Shown here piece by piece: positions 21,670-34,833 of a stretch of DNA of 64,000 bases. This DNA comes from Hirsutella rhossiliensis (taxonomy: Eukaryota > Ascomycota > Sordariomycetes > Hypocreales > Ophiocordycipitaceae). The notes under the pieces were generated by a model, which saw only the letters and a list, made by a program, of their open reading frames with translations, was not told the origin of the DNA and did no database searches. The stretch spans positions 1,612,001 through 1,676,000 of the forward strand of contig NW_025408669.1 in assembly GCF_020360975.1 (NCBI RefSeq). The letters are read 5' to 3'. Every line of letters starts with the position of its first letter. Positions within the stretch are counted from its first letter, which is position 1. The position numbers and the translations under genes are program-made.

Positions 21670-24600
21670 TCCAGTGACGGCGCGACGGTATGTAAACCCC
21701 CCCCTTCCCCCGATGTCTCTATGGAAAAGGGGGGGGGGGTCAGGGTAAGGATAGGTTTCTAGAGGCTCGCTACGCCATGAATTGACGACGACGACGATGT
21801 TTGAATAGAAAAATGACGAGGCCCGCATAAATGAGATTCGCCAAAGCACGCCCTGGAGCATTCATCGGCCCCCTCCCCTGTGATTCGCTTCGCTGCCACG
21901 AGGCGCCACCCAGCACGCCAAAAAGTGAGATTACGAACACGTCGGAACGAAAAAGCGATCAAAGCGCGCCGGACCGCCACGAACGGCAAGCCATTCGCCA
22001 CTCCTCGTCGGCCTCCTACTACTCCCTCGAACCAACCCCCCCCCCCCGGGCGTCCAGTCCCGCGAGTCATCTAATCCACCCTGCCCTTCCCCCCTACCTG
22101 CAGCGCAGCCCAGGCTCGGGGGAGGGGCGGCGGCGCTGGGCATCGTTCGTCCACCGGCCACGGGACATTGCGTGAGGTTGTGCTTGCGAGCCATCGATCA
22201 AGCTCCGCCGGCTCAGAACCACGGCCCGCAGCAAGCTTCTTCCTGGCCGGCGAGCTTGGCGAGCTTTGCGTACACATACGAAAGGCGTGTATGTGTGTAC
22301 TGTACGTACGGAGGACTGCGTATACGTACAGTATGCATGTGGGCACATCTCCCGCTCCCCAGAGGGCCCAGACTACGGGCTGCAGGACCCTGCCTGTGCT
22401 GGACGCTTGCTTATCCTCCGCATACATGTCTGTCTCTTTCTCGAGACAAAGTGACAGATGAAGGAGAGATACATACAGTATACACGCAACAAAAGGGGAA
22501 GAGGGACGGCAAGGCCACCAAGGACATGCGGCCCAACATGCCTACTCGGTACGTGGTGCCCCCCGTTGAATACCTCCCAAGCTTTCATCGCTTGCGTCTG
22601 GAGAACCCCCGTTCCCGTCTTGAGGGTCGTAGAAGAAAAGGGGTGGGCAAAAGGGGGAAAACAAGAGAGAGATGCCTCGACGACCAGATACGGTCCAACC
22701 ACCGGGCACCCTCATACTTGGTAGATATGTACAAGCCCTCCACACGCGTGAAGCACCACATCGCGGATACCGCGCCATCTCGAGGACAGTGGGAGGAGCG
22801 CGAGGGAGAGGGAGAGCATCGCCGCCCCCAGGATAGCGCCTCCATGCGCACATGGTAGATACACTCAGAGCGCCAGCCCACGAAGAGCAGCTGCTATACA
22901 AACAGCTTTTGTTCCTCCGTACGTCCGCTCCAAAACCTGCACGTCTGCCGTCCAGGCACGGGGGGCAGCCACAAGACCAGTCACGATCCCTCCACAGCGG
23001 CCCAAGGCAGCGGCCCCCTCCACATCCCCCGCCGTCTCTGACAAGGAAGAACGCGGCAAAAAGGGGGTGGGAAGGCGAAGAAATAAAAGGTCCGAAGGAG
23101 AAAAAAAAGGGGGGCGAGGCGCTCTCCCGATGTCCTCGGCGCTGACCACCCCCATCTTGGCAGACAGGGGCATGGCACCAGCAACAGCAGCGGGACTGCC
23201 GAAACAAACCGACAACAGCACGCCACGCGATTTCTTCTCGAAGACGAGAGCAGGGAGCGAAATGAGCGAAGACTGAAATCCTTACAAGGCGTATATACAT
23301 ACTAAAAGTACACGTGAAGGCGGAAAAGTTTGTGGAAAGGGGGTGAATGGGGAGCACCAGCTTCTCGAGCATGTGCATTACACGTACACATCCATGGCAG
23401 TTCCCGGACGGCATCGACTGGACGAACGCACTGGGCTGAGTACCCGGCAGGGACCGAACACGAGCTGAAGACGGTCACAAGCAACAACTTGGCATCACAG
23501 GTCCGAGGGGGAAAGTCTGTCCAGTGAGGGGAAGAGACGAAGCAAGGCAGTGAGCATAATATAAATAAGAGCACCTGTGCCGTGGGTCACGGCACGCCGT
23601 GAGCATGGATGACCTCGATCAGCCCTCTCTCCAACCCCCCTTGTATCTCTCCGCGCGTTCCGCAAGTTCACGCGCAGCAACCCTCGCACATGGTGTTCAA
23701 GGGGCGGTAAAAAGCGGATTTTCTGGCTTTGACGTCAGGGTGCCGATGACAGCCCCAGCCGAAGGGCATGTGCTATATGTAGATGCACACATACGCGCGC
23801 ACGCAGCTCCTGTGTGACGGCGAATGGTGCCGTTCATCTCTTTTTATATCTCCCCCTTTATTTGCTCCTTCATGCGGCAGCGGCAGAAAGGGGGGGAGGG
23901 GGGCAGAACAGGAACTTTTCACAGGGGCATGACCTTGCGCGGACAGCCTTTGAAAACAAGGCGGGGGAGAAAGAGTGGCAAGCACCATCATAGGTGGGCA
24001 TATGGCCAGGGAAGCTGCACGGTCAAGGAGGGGGAGGGATAGGGGAATGAGGGGGGTGTTGATGTCGCCTTGCGAGCCCTACCGAGAGTCCAGTCACAAG
24101 GCTTTGGAGAAGACGGGCCTGTGTTTCCGGCGTGGATGGAGGCAAGGCAGGCAGCAAAGGCAAGGAGCCAACCGCTCTGCGCCCTCGACGTCAAAGCAGC
24201 CGGACACGGGCGAGCCCATCATGGCGCAGTAGTGACGGCTCAAGAGACTCCTGACTAGCTCCTATGTGAAGCAACGGAGGGGCACAGGACTAGCCGAAGA
24301 GGTCGTGTGGAGGAGGAAGAGAGGGGGGTGCCTTGGGCGAACAAATGATCAGAGCAAGGCATGCATCTGGAGAGAAAGGGGGGTGGGTCGGTCATAATTG
24401 TCGTCGTCGTGGCAGAGGGCGACGGCATCGCCACCAACCCCTGCTGCTATATCATCGACGGGCCCTCGCACGATCAGAGACCCAGCACGCACCGGCTCTG
24501 CATTGCGGGGTATATGTGTCTGTATGTATGCGCCGTCAGTCTGTGGTTTGCATCTGTTTGGGTGTGAGCGAGAATGATGCGTGCAAGGATGGGGGTACGG

Positions 24601-25869
24601 GCAACGGGAATGCCATGCCTGGTAGCGGGTACTCTGCCTCTTCCTGGCCAACAAGGCAGAAAAGGAGCATCGTCGTCTGGCCTCTTGCGGTTGAGGGTGT
24701 CGCGGATCCCCTCCTTGCCCGCAGAGATCACGAGGTGTCGTCGCTTGAGACGTTTCGGTTCGTCCTTGACGGGTGCAGCCGGTAGCGAGACGGAGTGAGC
24801 GAGACACAGGGGGGGAGCCCTTGGAACAACCACGGGCCTCGGGGCAAGGGGTAAAGACGGCCGACGACGACGCCTCCGCCACCACCGCCGCAGCGCGCCT
24901 TGGCTCGGCGGTGAAGCCGCGTTGTGGTTTGAAACCGAGACCAGCATTTGGTGTTTGGGGAAATGGAGAGAAGAGAATGTTTGCAGGAGAGCAACCAAAG
25001 GGGCTCAGCCGCTTTGGCCTCGGGTTCGCGCAAACGGCAACAGCGACGTCTTTCTTTCCAGATCGGACGAGAGACGAGGAAGGGGCGAAGGGGGCGGTGG
25101 CTTCTACGCGCAACCATGACAGCACGCCCCGGATCACACAATGACAAAGGTCACAAGTCCCGAGCGGCATAGCAACAAGGAGAGTGCCATTCAAAGTAAA
25201 CAATAGAAAAAGCTTCCGTCTTCCCGCCCATGGCGGCACATGGCTTCCTTGCGCAAGTTGACAGTCTCCCTGATTAACTCGGCGTGTAAGTCCCTAAGTA
25301 CTTTATACAATCCGTTCGCTGTACTCCGTACTGTTAACAAAAAAGACGAGAAAAAATACCTCCACCCACCCACCATCGCGATTGGTCAAGTGTCAAGTTC
25401 CACGCCGGGCCGTCCTGGTTGGTGGGGGCCGCGTTTCCCTTGGCGAATGAGACGAGAGCATTTGCCTCCCCAATCCGGCTTGCCGCCCCAAGTCTTCTTT
25501 GCCTTTTTAATCCATGCATTTATCCATGCGCCCTTTTAAACTTGTCTGGCCCGCCCCCGTCTCTCGGATAATTTTCCTTCCAGGCCCTGCCTGTCTGCGG
25601 CTTGCTTTTAGCCTTCCGACCTAACAATCTGATCCGTCCGTTTCACTGATGAGTAAAGTTTTGCGACGCGGCCGTTTGGCGCCTCACCCCGTGTCCGAAG
25701 TTTACACTGTCAATTATCATCGAATAACAAACAACTCCTGTCCTTGGTCTCGTGCGTGACCCCCTAGAAAACCTTGGGTCAACGCTTCCGGCCCGTGTCA
25801 CTTGTCTGCTTCGCGCGCTCAATCCGAGAATCCGAAACCACTTTTTATTTCCCTCACGCACGGCTGCTG

Positions 25870-25897
25870 CACACACACACACACATACACACACACG
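25870..25897. repeat. (AC)n microsatellite
   Basis: A run of AC dinucleotides broken once by AT, in the gene-free tract upstream of vib-1. Confidence 0.9.
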
Positions 25898-28800
25898 ATC
25901 CCTTTGCTTTGCCCCGGCGGCCCAAGAGCCGGCTGTCGAGCTTCAGCGAACTTGCGTCGTCATTCCTCACTTACACCTGGGCGTGCACAGCCAATCTCTT
26001 TGATCAATCGGGTCTCGGCATCATGCAGACTCACGAGCCCTATCCAACCGCACTCCATGTACATGCTCAGCGTAGACCGTAGCCCTGCATCTCAACAGAC
26101 TCATTGGCATTCCCGTGACCCTATCGCTCTGTCATGTACAGCCCTGCCCAGATGCAAATGTGCGCTCCCAGGCCCAAGTTGCGCCATCTCTCCGCCACGG
26201 CGGGTCCCCCTTGAACCGGGTCATCTGCTGCCCAGGCCGGCCAAGCTGATGATGCCGATTCTAGGCATCGCGGTCGCCAAGTCTTGCCAATACACAGGCA
26301 CCAGGCTAGCGACCCTTTGTCTTGATTGTCTTGGACACGGCGCTGGTGCGGAGATCAATGTCCAGAAAATGAGTGGGCCGGCCGGAGCAACGGAGGCCCT
26401 GGTCTCAGCCCGGCATCCTTTCCATGTGCGTATGCGTATGCACCTGTCGACTCATCTGTCCACCGGTTCGAGTCTTGAAACCACGGGCATGGAGGGTGCT
26501 CCCCCTCAATATTCGACTTCCGGAGGGTTCCGCCAGGCCCGACGGGCCCGAGGGCCTATCTGCAGAATATTGTACGTAAATCGCGCCCTCGGTCCTTTGG
26601 AAATTGTCGCGCGTTGCTGTCTCGCGGCCTCGACGAGCATGACGTCTGCACCTCCAAACCTTGTGCTAGACCAGGCGCAGAGGCTGGGCGGCCCCTTTGA
26701 TGGGGTGGCCCCCGAGCCTCCGGCCTGATAAGCTGGCCTTATGGGTACCACGATGATGGCGACGTCAGTCGAGGACCATGTGGTTGGGGAGTGGGTGTCA
26801 GGGGTGGGACTCTTTTGCGGCACTGCATAAAATAACAAGAGGATGACCATCGCAACAGCCGGATCAGTGCACCGCCAGAGCTCGGGCCCACGGGAGGCTC
26901 CGTACAGCTAACTTGCCGTGAGGCCTTGGCGCGACAGAGCATTGCCACGGCAATTCCGTCTCGCGGCCCCGGCGAGGTCATGATGATGGCCGACATGCCC
27001 TCTCTCATTTCAACCGTTCGTTTCCCGTTTATGCATCCTTGCAGATCAGCCCAGTCGACCGAGGCGGCACGAGCATGTGTTTCGCTCCAAGGCAGCAGGC
27101 TCTGCTGACTTTGTGCAGTCCCCGGATGCCTATCGACATGGTAGCTGTATTATACATATGGCGCGCGCAGAAGGCATCGAGTTGGACGCTGCCGCTCGTA
27201 AAGGCGCCCACCCCCCCAGCGCGAGGCCATGGGTTGTACATGGCTAGCTTGGAGTAATCTCGGCCCCAAGCCCCTCAGTCGCCAAAAGGTCCTTCTGGGT
27301 GGGCGGGTTGATTTGTTGATGCAAGCCGGCATGGCGTGGTGCGACCTGGCTCCGAGCTGCTTTAAACTGGGGTTGGCAACTCATGGCCTTCGCGATAAGT
27401 AACGGAATGAGGAAGCTCGCCCGCGAGATCGACGTTGGACCCGCGATTTCGATGTCCGCGGCTCATGTCAGCGGCTCTCAAGCGGGAGTATATTCCGTCG
27501 TACCGGCCTCCGGGCAAGGGCATGCCTCGCATGGGGAGAGGAATAACCGCACGACTTGCTCCGCGGGGCCAGGCGGGAAGTAACCCATCCGCGCTCGTTT
27601 CTCTTGGAGCACCCCCAGGCAGGCGAGAGCTTGTTGGGTGGCATTTGCTGCGAGATCTGGCCAAATGGCCACCGGGGCCCCTGACGGTTACATCGCCAGA
27701 GTAGGTTGAGAAGAAGAAAAAGAAATCCCCGGTGTGGGCGTCGCAAGGCAGCATGCTGCTGCAACTACCGCCAGCCTGGTGGCATTGGAGGCCCCCGGCA
27801 GGGGTTCCCCCTTTTGACGTGACGACCGTTGGAGCAGCGATCCGGCCGAGGAGAAGGCACGGAAGGCATTAAGCTTCCTTGCCTGTCGTCGCGACCCTTG
27901 GAAAACCTTGATGATGCGGGTGCCACAGAGTTCGCAGAGATTGAAGTATCTCGGTGCAACGGAGGGCCCAAGGGGGATGTGCATGCACGCACTGCAGGTA
28001 TGTACATCAATGTCCGGTTCGACGTCTGCAAAGCGAGGCCAGGCGCAGGTGGCAGAAGGGAAGGGCGACAAAGGCGTCACGGTTTGATGATGGATAAGAG
28101 GACGGCCGAGAGAGTAGTTGGGCGGTTCGCAGAAGTGCAAGGCTTTCCTCCAACGAGCCTTGCAGGCAGGAGCTAGACCAGACCGAGGCAAACCATGGCG
28201 CACCGTGCATCCAAGGAGCGCAAGTGGATGAGTTTATGTTTGTCATGAGCGTGCGTGAGCAAAAAGCCGTGGGCAGTGGATCTGTCGACGGCGAGCATTC
28301 CGGATGCCGCAACAGTGCGGCCGATAGGGTTTTCGAGGATGCCGTGACGGCAGGGATGACGGGGGCGTTCGGCTGCCCCCAGAGGCGTCTTTCCCAATGC
28401 TTGGTCTTCCACTTTGGCCGCCAGTATGCTCAATTAGATGACGAGCCTGAAGCTGGCACGGGAGCGTCGAGCGGCCGAGGCTCCAGGTTGGAGCCGACAA
28501 TGCCATGCCCCTCCTTTCCCCTCCTTGTCGTAGTCGTCGGCTGGGATCGGGGTCGAGTCGAGAGTCGATTGTCGCCGATCATGTGCCGTGCTGTTGGTGG
28601 TGCATGGTACGTACAGGCATGAAGCTTTCAGTCAACGAGGAGACTTGGCGGGGTAAGGTCCCCCGTGGCAGCAGGCTGAGTACTCAATACACGGATGCGC
28701 GTCTGCGGATACTCAGCAACTGCCGGGAGCTGAGCCCGTGGCTCGAGTAGATGCACACAATCAGGTGCGTCGCGGGTACGCGTGGTCGCACAATGCACGC

Positions 28801-29160
28801 TTGTGCCTGCCTGCCTTGTAGGGCGTTGCTCTTCCGAGGCAGTGGCCACTGATACGGTCGGGTACCCGGTACCCGCTGCCGTGCCTCTTACCTCTACTGT
28901 GTTTTTGCCTCATTAAACAGGCATCTTTGATCTCAAATTGGCTGTACTTTGTACCATGCAGACTTTTGGCATGTGCATCGCGGAGAAGGCGACAAAGGCG
29001 CTGGCACAAAGAGGCGGGCGTGCGCGGCAGAGAAGGAACCGGTTTTGGCACTTCACCACCAGGCATAACTTACTTTGTATGTTCAAACAAGCGAAAAAAG
29101 ACAGGCCGTTGGCACCAGCAAGTCGACGCAGATGCTCCGTGCACGGATTAAGCCCTCTGT

Positions 29161-29195
29161 GCATACGGCATACGGCATACGGCATACGGCATACG
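29161..29195. repeat. 7-bp tandem repeat GCATACG, five perfect copies
   Basis: Five exact, uninterrupted copies of GCATACG. It lies in the gene-free tract with no coding frame of interest across it. Confidence 0.95.
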
Positions 29196-30616
29196 GTAGT
29201 CAGATGCTGGGGGAACAACCAACGCCCATTGCCCCACCCACCGAGCGAGCCCCTCGCTCGCAGCAGACGCCGTCGACAGGTGCCAGGCCTGATTACTAGG
29301 TAATAACTTAGGGAGCCTCTATTTTCAGCGCTCCCTCGGGACCCACCGGCGCCGATTGGCGGGTGGGGTCGTGGCCATGGTCATGTTCTTACGACGAACT
29401 GATGGGGGTCTTGTTGCAGAGACGATGCACCTCGGGGACGGCCGACGAGGCCATGTTGCAAAGCACACGGCATGCAAGTCGAGATGGGCACGGGCGCCAT
29501 ACATACAAAACACTGAGCTTAAATGGCAGGCCAGGACGAACCGCTAACCTAAAGTTATGGACCCTTTGCCGTCTGCCAGTGCGGGATTGCAGCACGGGAA
29601 TCGAGCCCCTTGCCATGGCCGACTATGGCATGTTGCAATCGAGTCACATGCACTTCGTCGGCTTTTTGTGCTGCTTGGTAGAAGCAAGCGGAGGTTATAT
29701 TGAACTCTATTTCGAGCGCCGTCGGTCGTTGAATTAGAGGCTCCTCGTGTCTGCATCGCGGTATTTAGCACCGTCGAGGTTGACGATGTAAGTCAGGAAC
29801 CTGTCTGGGCCAGTCACATATGTAGTACCGTAGTCCTTGCCTACACAGACAACAACAAACTCAGTCTAGCTACCCATCCAGGTGCGCGCAAAACGACGGA
29901 TTGGCGCAATGCACTGATGCCCCGCGACATCACACAAGTCCGATACCCTCCGCGTCCAAGGTGAATTGAATTGCCTTGTATCCATGTCGTCTCGGGCTCG
30001 TATTTGCTCGGTAGTGTGTAGTGTAAAACATGACACCAGACCCTACTGGCACGGGCGTCGTCGTCGTCCGTCTCCCGGCTGCGAGATAGCCGAGAGCCCA
30101 GGGGCACCACCACACCGTGCACTCTGTTAGTGCCCGCCGTTGCACCGCTAGTCCGCTAGCCAACAATGCAGCTAGCGGGCGGCCGACTGGCCTGTTGTCC
30201 CCACTCCATCGGCCGTGGCCGCCTGTCGTCGACTCCGCGGCGCCGTCCGGAGGGAGAGTGCACAGAGCCCCATTCCCCTTGCGCAGCCACAGAGAGCCGT
30301 GGGGGGCCGCCTGTCACTGGAGCCGTACCGACTTGATACTGTACAGATGTACCCCACGTCTTTGGACTCTAGGCAGCACAGCGCAGTCGAGTTACATGCC
30401 TAGGTACTTACTTACCTTGCACATGGCATAATTACACCATACATGCTACCTAATACATCACGTACATCACGCAAGAGCCCTTCCCATCATGCGGGTCGCT
30501 GCCGAAGCGGCGTGCCGGCATGGCGGTAGCGACAAAGCAACAACAGCAGCGGCAACAATGAGAGGGCGCACGGCAAACAAACAGGATGAACCTCTCATCA
30601 GCATCGCCCGTTTATA

Positions 30617-30655
30617 AACACACACACACTCGCACACTCGCACACTCGCACACAC
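30617..30655. repeat. AC / CACACTCG tandem repeat
   Basis: A short AC run passes into three copies of the 8-mer CACACTCG and back to CACACA; a replication-slippage style repeat. Confidence 0.9.
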
Positions 30656-32826
30656 GGAGTGGGGCCCCCAATGGATGGATGCGGGCGTCATCATCCTCGT
30701 CAGCACCACCCGCATTTCCCACTCGCTGAACCCTGGGCAGCAAACCCCCTAGACCGTGGCCCGCCAGCAGCGACTTGCCTAAAGAAAAATCGGCCGGTGG
30801 GTGGCCCTTGGCACTGCATGGCCTCAGGTAGCGGAGGCCCGTTAATTTCGTTTGCTTTACGGATACGCATCGTCTCTTGCTCCTGCCACCCCCTTTTTTT
30901 GCTGGCATTCAAGTGCATAACGCAATGCATGCATGTCAGAATATGTATGTACCTGGATCATGGACTGCATGGTGTGTGCTTCTTCCCGCCCTCTCCCGTT
31001 AAGCGTCCCTTACCTTGACATTGATGAATTCACAAACGGCATGCTATCTATCGCTCTGTTTTTGTGTAAAAGACGAATTCTTATATGCATGTGCGTGTAC
31101 GAAGTATGCTCAAGAGGCACTCAATATGCATCATGCGCAGCTGTCGTGCTCCGAAGGCGTATAACACGGTGCCCGCCTGGCTTCTCCATCCCTCAACAAG
31201 GGCCTTTGTTCTGTGCGTAAAGGCCGTCAGGGGGGGGATCCTTGCTTGGCCCAGCTGCCCCATTGGGAAGTGCGTGCCAAAAAGCATGCATCTCCGCATT
31301 CGTCCCGGCCTCCGGAGCGGCCTCGCGTTGATTCTGCACCGTTGCGCATGTCGACGCCACAAAGTGGCCCCCCTGGGAACCATGAAAAAAGAAAACAGGG
31401 CCAAAAAAAGGAAAGGAATCTAAATCCAAGACATGGCCGGGGGGGCGGGAGGACGAATCGCAAACGCCCGGAGAGCAAGGGGGGATCCCAGCAGGACGCA
31501 CGGATCATGGCGTCAAGCCTTTGGACGGCTTGCCTTTTTGCGGGCAAGGGTGGGCGGAGAGGTCAAGTGTCAGTCAGCCAGCCCTGTGGCCAGGCAGGAG
31601 GCACAAGAAGAGTGAGAGCAGGAGGAGTAAGCAAGTGACCGAGATCTGCCTCGAGTCTGCGGGCCGGATCATCACACGCGCACACCCGCCACACGCTCTC
31701 ACATGCCCATACATAGCCTATAGGTATCAGCCCCCCATCCTTGAAGGTGCAGTGGGTGTAGCGCCGAGCAGCGCCGCGCCGCGCCGCAGCAGCCGGCAAA
31801 GCACTGTCGAGTGAAATTGGGCACGGAGTATACGGAGTATACGGAGTGCAGTATAGCCATGGTAGGCAAGCCAGCACAAGGCATTCTCGATGACAGGGAA
31901 AAGATACTGCGATCCTGCAGTAGCCACACATCCCAGCTAGGCAGTCGGTGGCCGGCGTGGACAGCAGACAGTCTCTGCCGCTTCCCCCTGCTCGGGGAGG
32001 GGAGGGGGGGCGCCCCATGGCGGGGCTTCGGCCACTCTGCCATGAATGATCAAGAGAGAAGAGGACGACGAGGGAAGCTGGACGTGGAGCTTCCATCCTC
32101 TCCCCCCCACCGAGTCCAACGAACCCCAGAGGCGTCCGGGCCTCTCCACTCCCACCCCCGCTAACGCCTCTGTCTCTGTCTCTTTTCACTACCAGGTACA
32201 GTAGACTAGTAGACCCTCTCAGAGGACCCGGGCGGCCAGGCCCAACGCCCATAGCCTGCTCCATCCATAGCCATGTCGGCGATAGGAGAGATGGGGGCGA
32301 TGGAGGCGCACGCACACCCGTTAGTCCAGCCGCCGCTAGCGGAAGGCCCCATCTCCGTTCTTTTCATCGAGTTTTAATCTTTTTTCTGCCAGAAACGGTC
32401 TGTGTCTATTCCGCCTTCTCTTTATACCTGTGCTCGTCGGTCTGCTGCGCGCGAGAGAGAGAGCGCGTGTGGTGCGGATGTGCCCCGTGGCCGGACGCAC
32501 TGATGATCAGTCTGACACCGGGCCCAGAGGTTGCAAGAAGCACAGAGCCGGAGGAGGCTTATCCTCGGGCAGCGTCCGCATCTTTTGGTTGCCGCGGAGA
32601 GCAGTGGCCTTGTCTTCCACGGCTCTGCCACCCTATTTGTACCCTTCGTCACCAGATGGAGTACATCTTCGTACTTGGGCACACACACTGGCTGGACACC
32701 CCGGATATTTTCATCTATTCGTGCATTCGCCTTACAGCACTGGACAGAAGTCTGCGGTGCTAACGACGATACTGCAGCGGCAACCCCCCACCCCTCTGAA
32801 GAGGTCCAGAGCTCAGAAAGGGGAAA

Positions 32827-32874
32827 GGGGGGGGGGGGGGGGGCGACGCACGCACGCACGCACGCACGCACGCA
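32827..32874. repeat. 17-G run followed by (CGCA)7
   Basis: An uninterrupted run of 17 G (32827-32843) is followed, after three bases, by seven copies of CGCA (32847-32874). The G run could form a quadruplex on + and is also a place where sequencing errors are likely. Confidence 0.9.
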
Positions 32875-33461
32875 CTCCTGAAGCCGTTCCGTCCGTCCCG
32901 TCAGCTAAGTAGGTAAGTAGGTTAAGGTAGGTAGGTAGCTTCTGCGTCGCGGCGGCGCTCCAGCTCCTAGGCGCCGACGCTTTTTCCGTCGCCATTCATT
33001 GCCTCTCTGCTCGTCGATATGCCAACGGCCCCGTCTTCTAGAATAGAATAAAAAGTTACATACATACACAGCATACATACGCATGTACAGTACAGTAGGG
33101 GCTCTGCATCCTCACTGGCCCTCGGAGCATTCTCTCGACTCCATGTAACCAAGTGGCGCCCTTGGTTCGTCAGGGCCCGGAATGCGCCCTAGCGCCGCCC
33201 CCTGCTCTGTACTCCGTACCGGCGCTTGTACTGGGCAGTGGTTGTCTCGACAGCCCGAGGCCGTTGCCGAGCCAGGTAGCCGCTACTTTGCCTCTATTTT
33301 GGCCGCCAGCCCCTGCAAGCCACAGCCTCGGCAGGCTGGATTGGCCCTCTCCCATCTCCACGTCTCGTCACCGGTACATTGCCCGTGACGACTTTTTATT
33401 CTTCCTTCTCCCTCTCCACTCTCCACCTCCACCTTTTTCTTGCCCACTCACTCCACTCCAC

Positions 33462-33511
33462 TCCTCCTCGTCCTCCTCGTCCTCCTCGTCCTCCTCGTCC
33501 TCGTCCTCGTC
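33462..33511. repeat. 9-bp tandem repeat CTCCTCGTC
   Basis: About five copies of CTCCTCGTC, shortening to CTCGTC at the end, in a pyrimidine-rich stretch 1.3 kb before vib-1. Confidence 0.85.
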
Positions 33512-33830
33512 GACGCCTCGGCAGACGCTTGATAGGGGCTGTTCTTTCCCCTTTATGGAAAAGCACAGAGGCAGAGAGGGAGGTATGGAGGGGGTGGGAT
33601 GCCAAGGGGTGTCTGCAGGAGAATCGCCTTTGGCAAAAGGCCCTGTCCCTGTCTTTGCTGGCTCCCGCGATCTCGTGCGATTGCCTAGTCAATCACCCGT
33701 CCCACGACGCTGTCGTCAGGAAAAGCTGATCTCGCCCCCAACGCAACGTCCACCTGCCATACGTGCATAGATGGAAGCTCCTCAACGTAGTCTGAACTCG
33801 ACGGCATCGCAAGGGGACAAGCGAGCAGGA

Positions 33831-33886
33831 GAGAGACACGGAGAGCGAGAGACACGGAGATCGAGAGACACGGAGAGTGAGAGACG
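33831..33886. repeat. 16-bp minisatellite, 3.5 copies
   Basis: The unit GAGAGACACGGAGAGC is repeated at 33831, 33847 and 33863 with one change per copy, then half a unit at 33879. Confidence 0.9.
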
Positions 33887-34821
33887 TCAAGGCCGGTTCC
33901 AGAGCCGTCTGCTTGCTGGGGGCCCTCAGTCCTCCTTCCGAGAAGGGCCGCATGCACGGGCAGGCCCTGGCATTCGCTTCAAAGGGCGCGGGATGGGGAG
34001 GGGCTAGGCGGGCGGGCGGGCGGACGGATGGAGAGGCACGACAACGACAGAGAAGAGGCCCTTTGCCTCGAATCCAAGGCCCGTTCCCCCATCAAGCATG
34101 GGTGCACAGTACTTGGCGCGCAGTGTACGGGGCACAAGCAGTCACACGCTCGCCCGGCCCACGCCTCGGGTTCCTCGTACACAGGCCTCGCTCCGGGGGC
34201 CCGTACTCTTCGTAGCTCGACGCCGCTAGAGAGGGCCTTACGTGCCTATAACGGAGGAACCCCATCAAACGTGCTCTTCACTAGCTCCCGTTCCTGGACG
34301 TTATCACCGGCCCCGTCCCCAAACCCAAATCTACGTATCCGCCCCCGGAACATGTGCCGGACCTTTTTTTATTTTTTTGTATTTTTTGTATTTTTTTACC
34401 GTTGCCACACCCCTCCTCCATCTGCCGTTCTGGGGCTCCTCCATTCGGATGCCCCAGAGAGAGAAAGAGCGAAGCATTACAATACATACAAGTACATGTG
34501 CCCGCGACCTCGTCCGTGATTTGCCTCTCCGTAGTTGCCTTGCCTCTTCTCCTTTCCCCATCACCACCAAAGCCATCTTCTTCCATCATCACCACCATCA
34601 CCATCCCCATCCCCATCCCTATCCCCATCCTCAACCTACGTCGAGTCGGCAACTGCACTGTCAGAAATAAGTTGTCGTCGTCTAGTTTCTTCGACGAAGC
34701 CTTGGCTGCTCAAGTAAAGAAGAAAGGGACACCAAAGCCCAAGGCCGACTTCCCCTTGTGCTTCTCTTCGAGACGAGTGGCCGCCCGTAACCGGAGAGAG
34801 ACAGAGCCGCTTCGCGGAGAC

Positions 34822-34833
34822 ATGAACGCATGA
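34822..34833 (+). promoter_or_regulatory. Three-codon upstream ORF whose stop overlaps the vib-1 start
   Basis: ATG AAC GCA TGA begins 8 bases before the vib-1 ATG in another frame; its TGA shares the bases TG with the vib-1 ATG at 34830. Such an ATGA overlap can couple termination to reinitiation or reduce initiation at the first ATG. That it is translated is inference; it requires the transcript to start upstream of 34822. Confidence 0.55.

Larger units (their letters stand above)
21670..34829. other. 13-kb tract without supported genes upstream of vib-1
   Basis: No frame on either strand shows a domain, conserved motif or convincing splice-joined exon set. The longest frames (up to about 300 aa) are rich in Cys, Arg, Pro and Ser and overlap frames on the opposite strand. 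The tract contains long purine or pyrimidine runs, T-rich patches (34364-34397), AC repeats, several minisatellites and repeated TACTCCGTA 9-mers. It ends at the start of vib-1 on +, and begins at the stop of the RBR gene on +, so most of it is upstream of vib-1. It may hold a long promoter, leader exons or noncoding transcripts, or small genes I cannot recognise. Confidence 0.55.

Noticed and set aside
24349..25239. 296-aa minus-strand frame in the gene-free tract
   Set aside because: Overlapped by frames on the other strand, Cys/Arg/Pro-rich and without any domain or conserved block.
26455..26485. B-box-like GGTTCGAGTC on the plus strand
   Set aside because: No A box about 40-50 bases upstream and no stem pairing.
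25802..26728. 308-aa plus-strand frame in the gene-free tract
   Set aside because: Runs through an AC microsatellite and has no ordered segment; probably chance.
29560..29660. Possible tRNA on the minus strand (B-box-like GGCTCGATTCCC)
   Set aside because: No matching A box and the arms do not fold into a cloverleaf with proper acceptor and anticodon stems.
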